Of a stretch of 64,000 nt of DNA, positions 62,395 through 64,000 are shown in pieces. Numbering within the stretch: position 1 is the first letter of the stretch; each line of letters opens with the position of its first letter. The notes beneath the pieces were generated by a model. It worked only from the letters and a program-made list of their open reading frames with translations. It ran no database searches and had not been told where the DNA came from. The stretch is from QHCF01 sp003244275 (GTDB lineage: Bacteria; Actinomycetota; Acidimicrobiia; Acidimicrobiales; QHCF01). The stretch covers positions 1 through 64,000 of the forward strand of contig DAIROT010000004.1 in assembly GCA_036806345.1 (NCBI GenBank), in the 5' to 3' direction. A program made the position numbers and the translations under genes.

Positions 62395-63207
62395 GTGCCC
62401 CAGCCCAACCCCAACGCTCCTGACCCCAGCGACCTGCTCGAACTGGCGGTCGAAGCCGCCACCGCGGCGGGCGCAGTGCTCATGGACGGCCTGGGACAGA
62501 CGCGCCGGATAGTGGAGACCAAGTCCAGCTCGACCGACATGGTGTCCGAGATGGACCGGGCCGCCGAGCAGGTGGTGGTGGACGCCCTGCGCCGGCACCG
62601 CCCGGACGACGCCATCCTGGCCGAGGAGGGAGCCGCCACCACCGGCACCAGCACGGTTCGCTGGGTGGTCGACCCGCTCGACGGCACCACCAATTACCTC
62701 TACGGGCGGCCCGACTTCGCCGTTTCGGTGGCGGCCGAGATCGACGGCCGCCCGGCGGTGGCGGCGGTCCACGATCCCAGCCGAGCCGAGACCTTCACTG
62801 CGCTGGCCGGCCGTGGCTCATGGCTCAACGGCCAGCCCCTCCACCTGCCACCCCCTCCCGCGCTGGCCCAGGCCCTGGTGGGCACCGGGTTCAATTACGA
62901 CGCCGACTGGCGGGCCGAGCAGGCCCGGGCCCTGGTACGCATCCTTCCCCTGGTGCGCGACATCCGCCGCCTGGGAGCGGCGGCCCTCGATCTGTGCTGG
63001 GTGGCGGCCGGACGAATCGACGCCTTCTGGGAAGCCGGACTGCAGCACTGGGACTGGGCTGGAGGCGCCCTGGTGGCGGCCGAGGCCGGGGCGTGCGTAG
63101 GCGACCTCAGCGGCGAGCCACCGTCGCGCTCGATGACCGTGGCCGGTCCAACCGAGCTGGTCGAGGCCCTGCGCCGGCTCCTCCGGGAGGAGCCTTCCGC
63201 CCGCTGA
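62395..63207 (+). CDS. Inositol monophosphatase family protein
   Basis: A 270-residue Mg2+-dependent phosphatase. TDMVSEMDRAAEQ, ILAEEGA, then the metal motif WVVDPLDGTTNYLYGRPDFAVSV-type (DPLDGTTNYLYG near residues 92-103) and WDWAGGALVAAEAGA (second Asp) are the family signatures. Substrate may be inositol-P, histidinol-P or another small phosphate. The start is GTG, 28 nt after xfp. Confidence 0.9.
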   Translation: MPQPNPNAPDPSDLLELAVEAATAAGAVLMDGLGQTRRIVETKSSSTDMVSEMDRAAEQVVVDALRRHRPDDAILAEEGAATTGTSTVRWVVDPLDGTTNYLYGRPDFAVSVAAEIDGRPAVAAVHDPSRAETFTALAGRGSWLNGQPLHLPPPPALAQALVGTGFNYDADWRAEQARALVRILPLVRDIRRLGAAALDLCWVAAGRIDAFWEAGLQHWDWAGGALVAAEAGACVGDLSGEPPSRSMTVAGPTELVEALRRLLREEPSAR

Positions 63208-63265
63208 TGGCCTACGCGGAGAGCCGGGTAGTGGGGTCCCGATATCTACCTTGCGGCTGGTGACA

Positions 63266-63640
63266 TCAACCCGAGCACCAGGCCGACAGGGTCTGCGAGT
63301 TGAGCGCTTGCCCGATCGGCCCGGCGGTGACGATCTCGCCGCCCCGCACCAGCAGCACGTGGGTGAACACCGGCGGTATCTCCTCCACGTGGTGGGTCAC
63401 CAAGACGGTAGGCGGGGCCTCATCGTCGGCGGCCAGCGCGCCGAGGCGGATGACCAGCCGTTCCCGGCCCCCGGACGTCCGGGCCGCGCAGGGCTCGTCG
63501 AGCAGCAGCAGCCGCCGGGGTCGGTCATGAGGATGCGGGCCAGCAGGACCTGCTGACGTTCCCCCTCGGAGAGCACCCCCAAGGCGGTCGGTGATGCCTG
63601 CGAAGCCCAGTACCCGGCCCGGTCTGTCGCAAAGGAATCG
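63266..63640 (-). pseudogene. Broken ABC transporter ATP-binding protein
   Basis: The C-terminal half of an ABC ATPase is readable only by joining frames. LSEGERQQVLLARILMTDP (signature motif) is in one frame, while LLLLDEP (Walker B), THHVEEIPPVFTHVLLVRGG (H-loop) and the end are in another. The preceding LGFAGITDRLGG is back in the second frame, so at least two shifts occur, near GGGGG and CCCCGG runs. No Walker A is found upstream. It is either a real pseudogene or two sequencing errors plus a truncation. Confidence 0.7.
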
Positions 63641-63857
63641 CAGCGGTGACCGGAGAGTCGAATCCCGCCAGCCGAACGTCACCCGGGGCGGACCGGGCTG
63701 CGCAGGAAACGCTGACCTGCACCATCGCGAGGGTGTCCCGTGGCAGCATCCGGTCCGGTCCTGTTAGGGGAGCCGGGACGGCTACCCCATCCGCAAGGAT
63801 TCCCGATGACGGGAGGCTATCTGAGGCGCCCGCCGAAGGGTCCCGGGCCTTGACCGG

Positions 63858-64000
63858 TCAGGCGGACCGATCCAGGTAGTCCGCCACGGCTCGACGTACC
63901 AGGTGGGCCTCGGTGACCTGCTCGGCCTCGGCGCGTTGCTGAAGTTGGCGAGGCAGCTCGGGCGGAAATCGGACGGGCAGGAGCGCCTCGCCAAGGCGGG
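63858..64000 (-). CDS. Partial ribbon-helix-helix (CopG-like) protein, cut by window edge
   Basis: Only the C-terminal 46 residues are inside the window, ending LVRRAVADYLDRSA. The segment ALLPVRFPPELPRQLQQRAE followed by a helix ending in DYLDR is the RHH pattern of CopG/Arc-like DNA-binding proteins, often antitoxins. The start lies beyond 64000, so no toxin partner or full domain can be judged. Confidence 0.6.
   Translation of the reverse strand, partial: RLGEALLPVRFPPELPRQLQQRAEAEQVTEAHLVRRAVADYLDRSA

Noticed and set aside
63690..63857. tRNA-like stems near the right end
   Set aside because: Some short inverted repeats occur, but no cloverleaf with anticodon and T-loop could be built.

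Overview
The window is 64 kb of high-GC DNA with dense, often 1-8 nt overlapping genes and many GTG/TTG starts. It looks like an actinobacterium. Evidence: the division and cell-wall (dcw) cluster ends in ftsZ-pgeF-yggS-sepF-yggT-divIVA, and there are DUF3040, DUF664/DinB-fold and moxR-DUF58-transglutaminase genes plus two PIG-L deacetylases. Several protein shapes recall the class Acidimicrobiia, but that placement is inference. Two runs of 10 N (53497-53506, 61184-61193) fall inside genes, so this is a draft scaffold. I saw no rRNA, tRNA, CRISPR array or insertion sequence.

Layout. (1) 1-10.9 kb: surface polysaccharide genes: flippase, carbamoyltransferase, two GT4 glycosyltransferases, FkbM methyltransferase, NDP-sugar epimerase, asparagine synthase and a WecA-type lipid-phosphate sugar transferase. 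The part up to about 5.6 kb is visibly AT-richer (positions 5401-5460 are 24/60 GC, against 40/60 at 22141-22200), which suggests transfer. (2) 11.1-14.7 kb: PIG-L deacetylase, bacterioferritin-like protein and a large repeat-rich membrane protein. (3) 14.8-33.4 kb, minus strand: the dcw cluster in the order mraZ-rsmH-ftsL-ftsI-murE-mraY-murD-ftsW-murG-murC-murB-ftsQ-ftsZ-pgeF-yggS-sepF-yggT-divIVA. murF is absent. Promoter-like sequences with 17-nt spacers lie before mraZ and ftsZ. (4) 33.5-49 kb: housekeeping genes (YbjQ, LplA-like, HNH, ROK kinase, MoxR/DUF58/transglutaminase, DUF3040, Pol IV, pyrimidine reductase, Fur, pxpABC, PIG-L, threonine aldolase). (5) 49-63 kb: a redox and low-oxygen/stress set: PRC-barrel, HMA-like, cupin, SufR-like regulator, FNR-type reductase, ferredoxin reductase, hydroxyacid dehydrogenase, PNPOx-like protein, a cytochrome b-molybdopterin oxidase fusion, acetate kinase, universal stress protein and phosphoketolase. 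(6) 63.2-64 kb: a broken ABC ATPase and the tail of a ribbon-helix-helix protein.

How the genes work together. The dcw genes make lipid II and build the septum. The phosphoketolase and acetate kinase would turn xylulose-5-P or fructose-6-P into acetyl-P and then acetate plus ATP. The molybdenum fusion and the nearby reductases suggest membrane electron transfer.

The most unusual signal is a 20-bp hairpin-forming repeat that sits exactly between genes in two operons and supplies a correctly spaced GGAG just before TTG or GTG starts. A second theme is in-frame tandem repeats (15-24 bp) at the ends of several dcw proteins.
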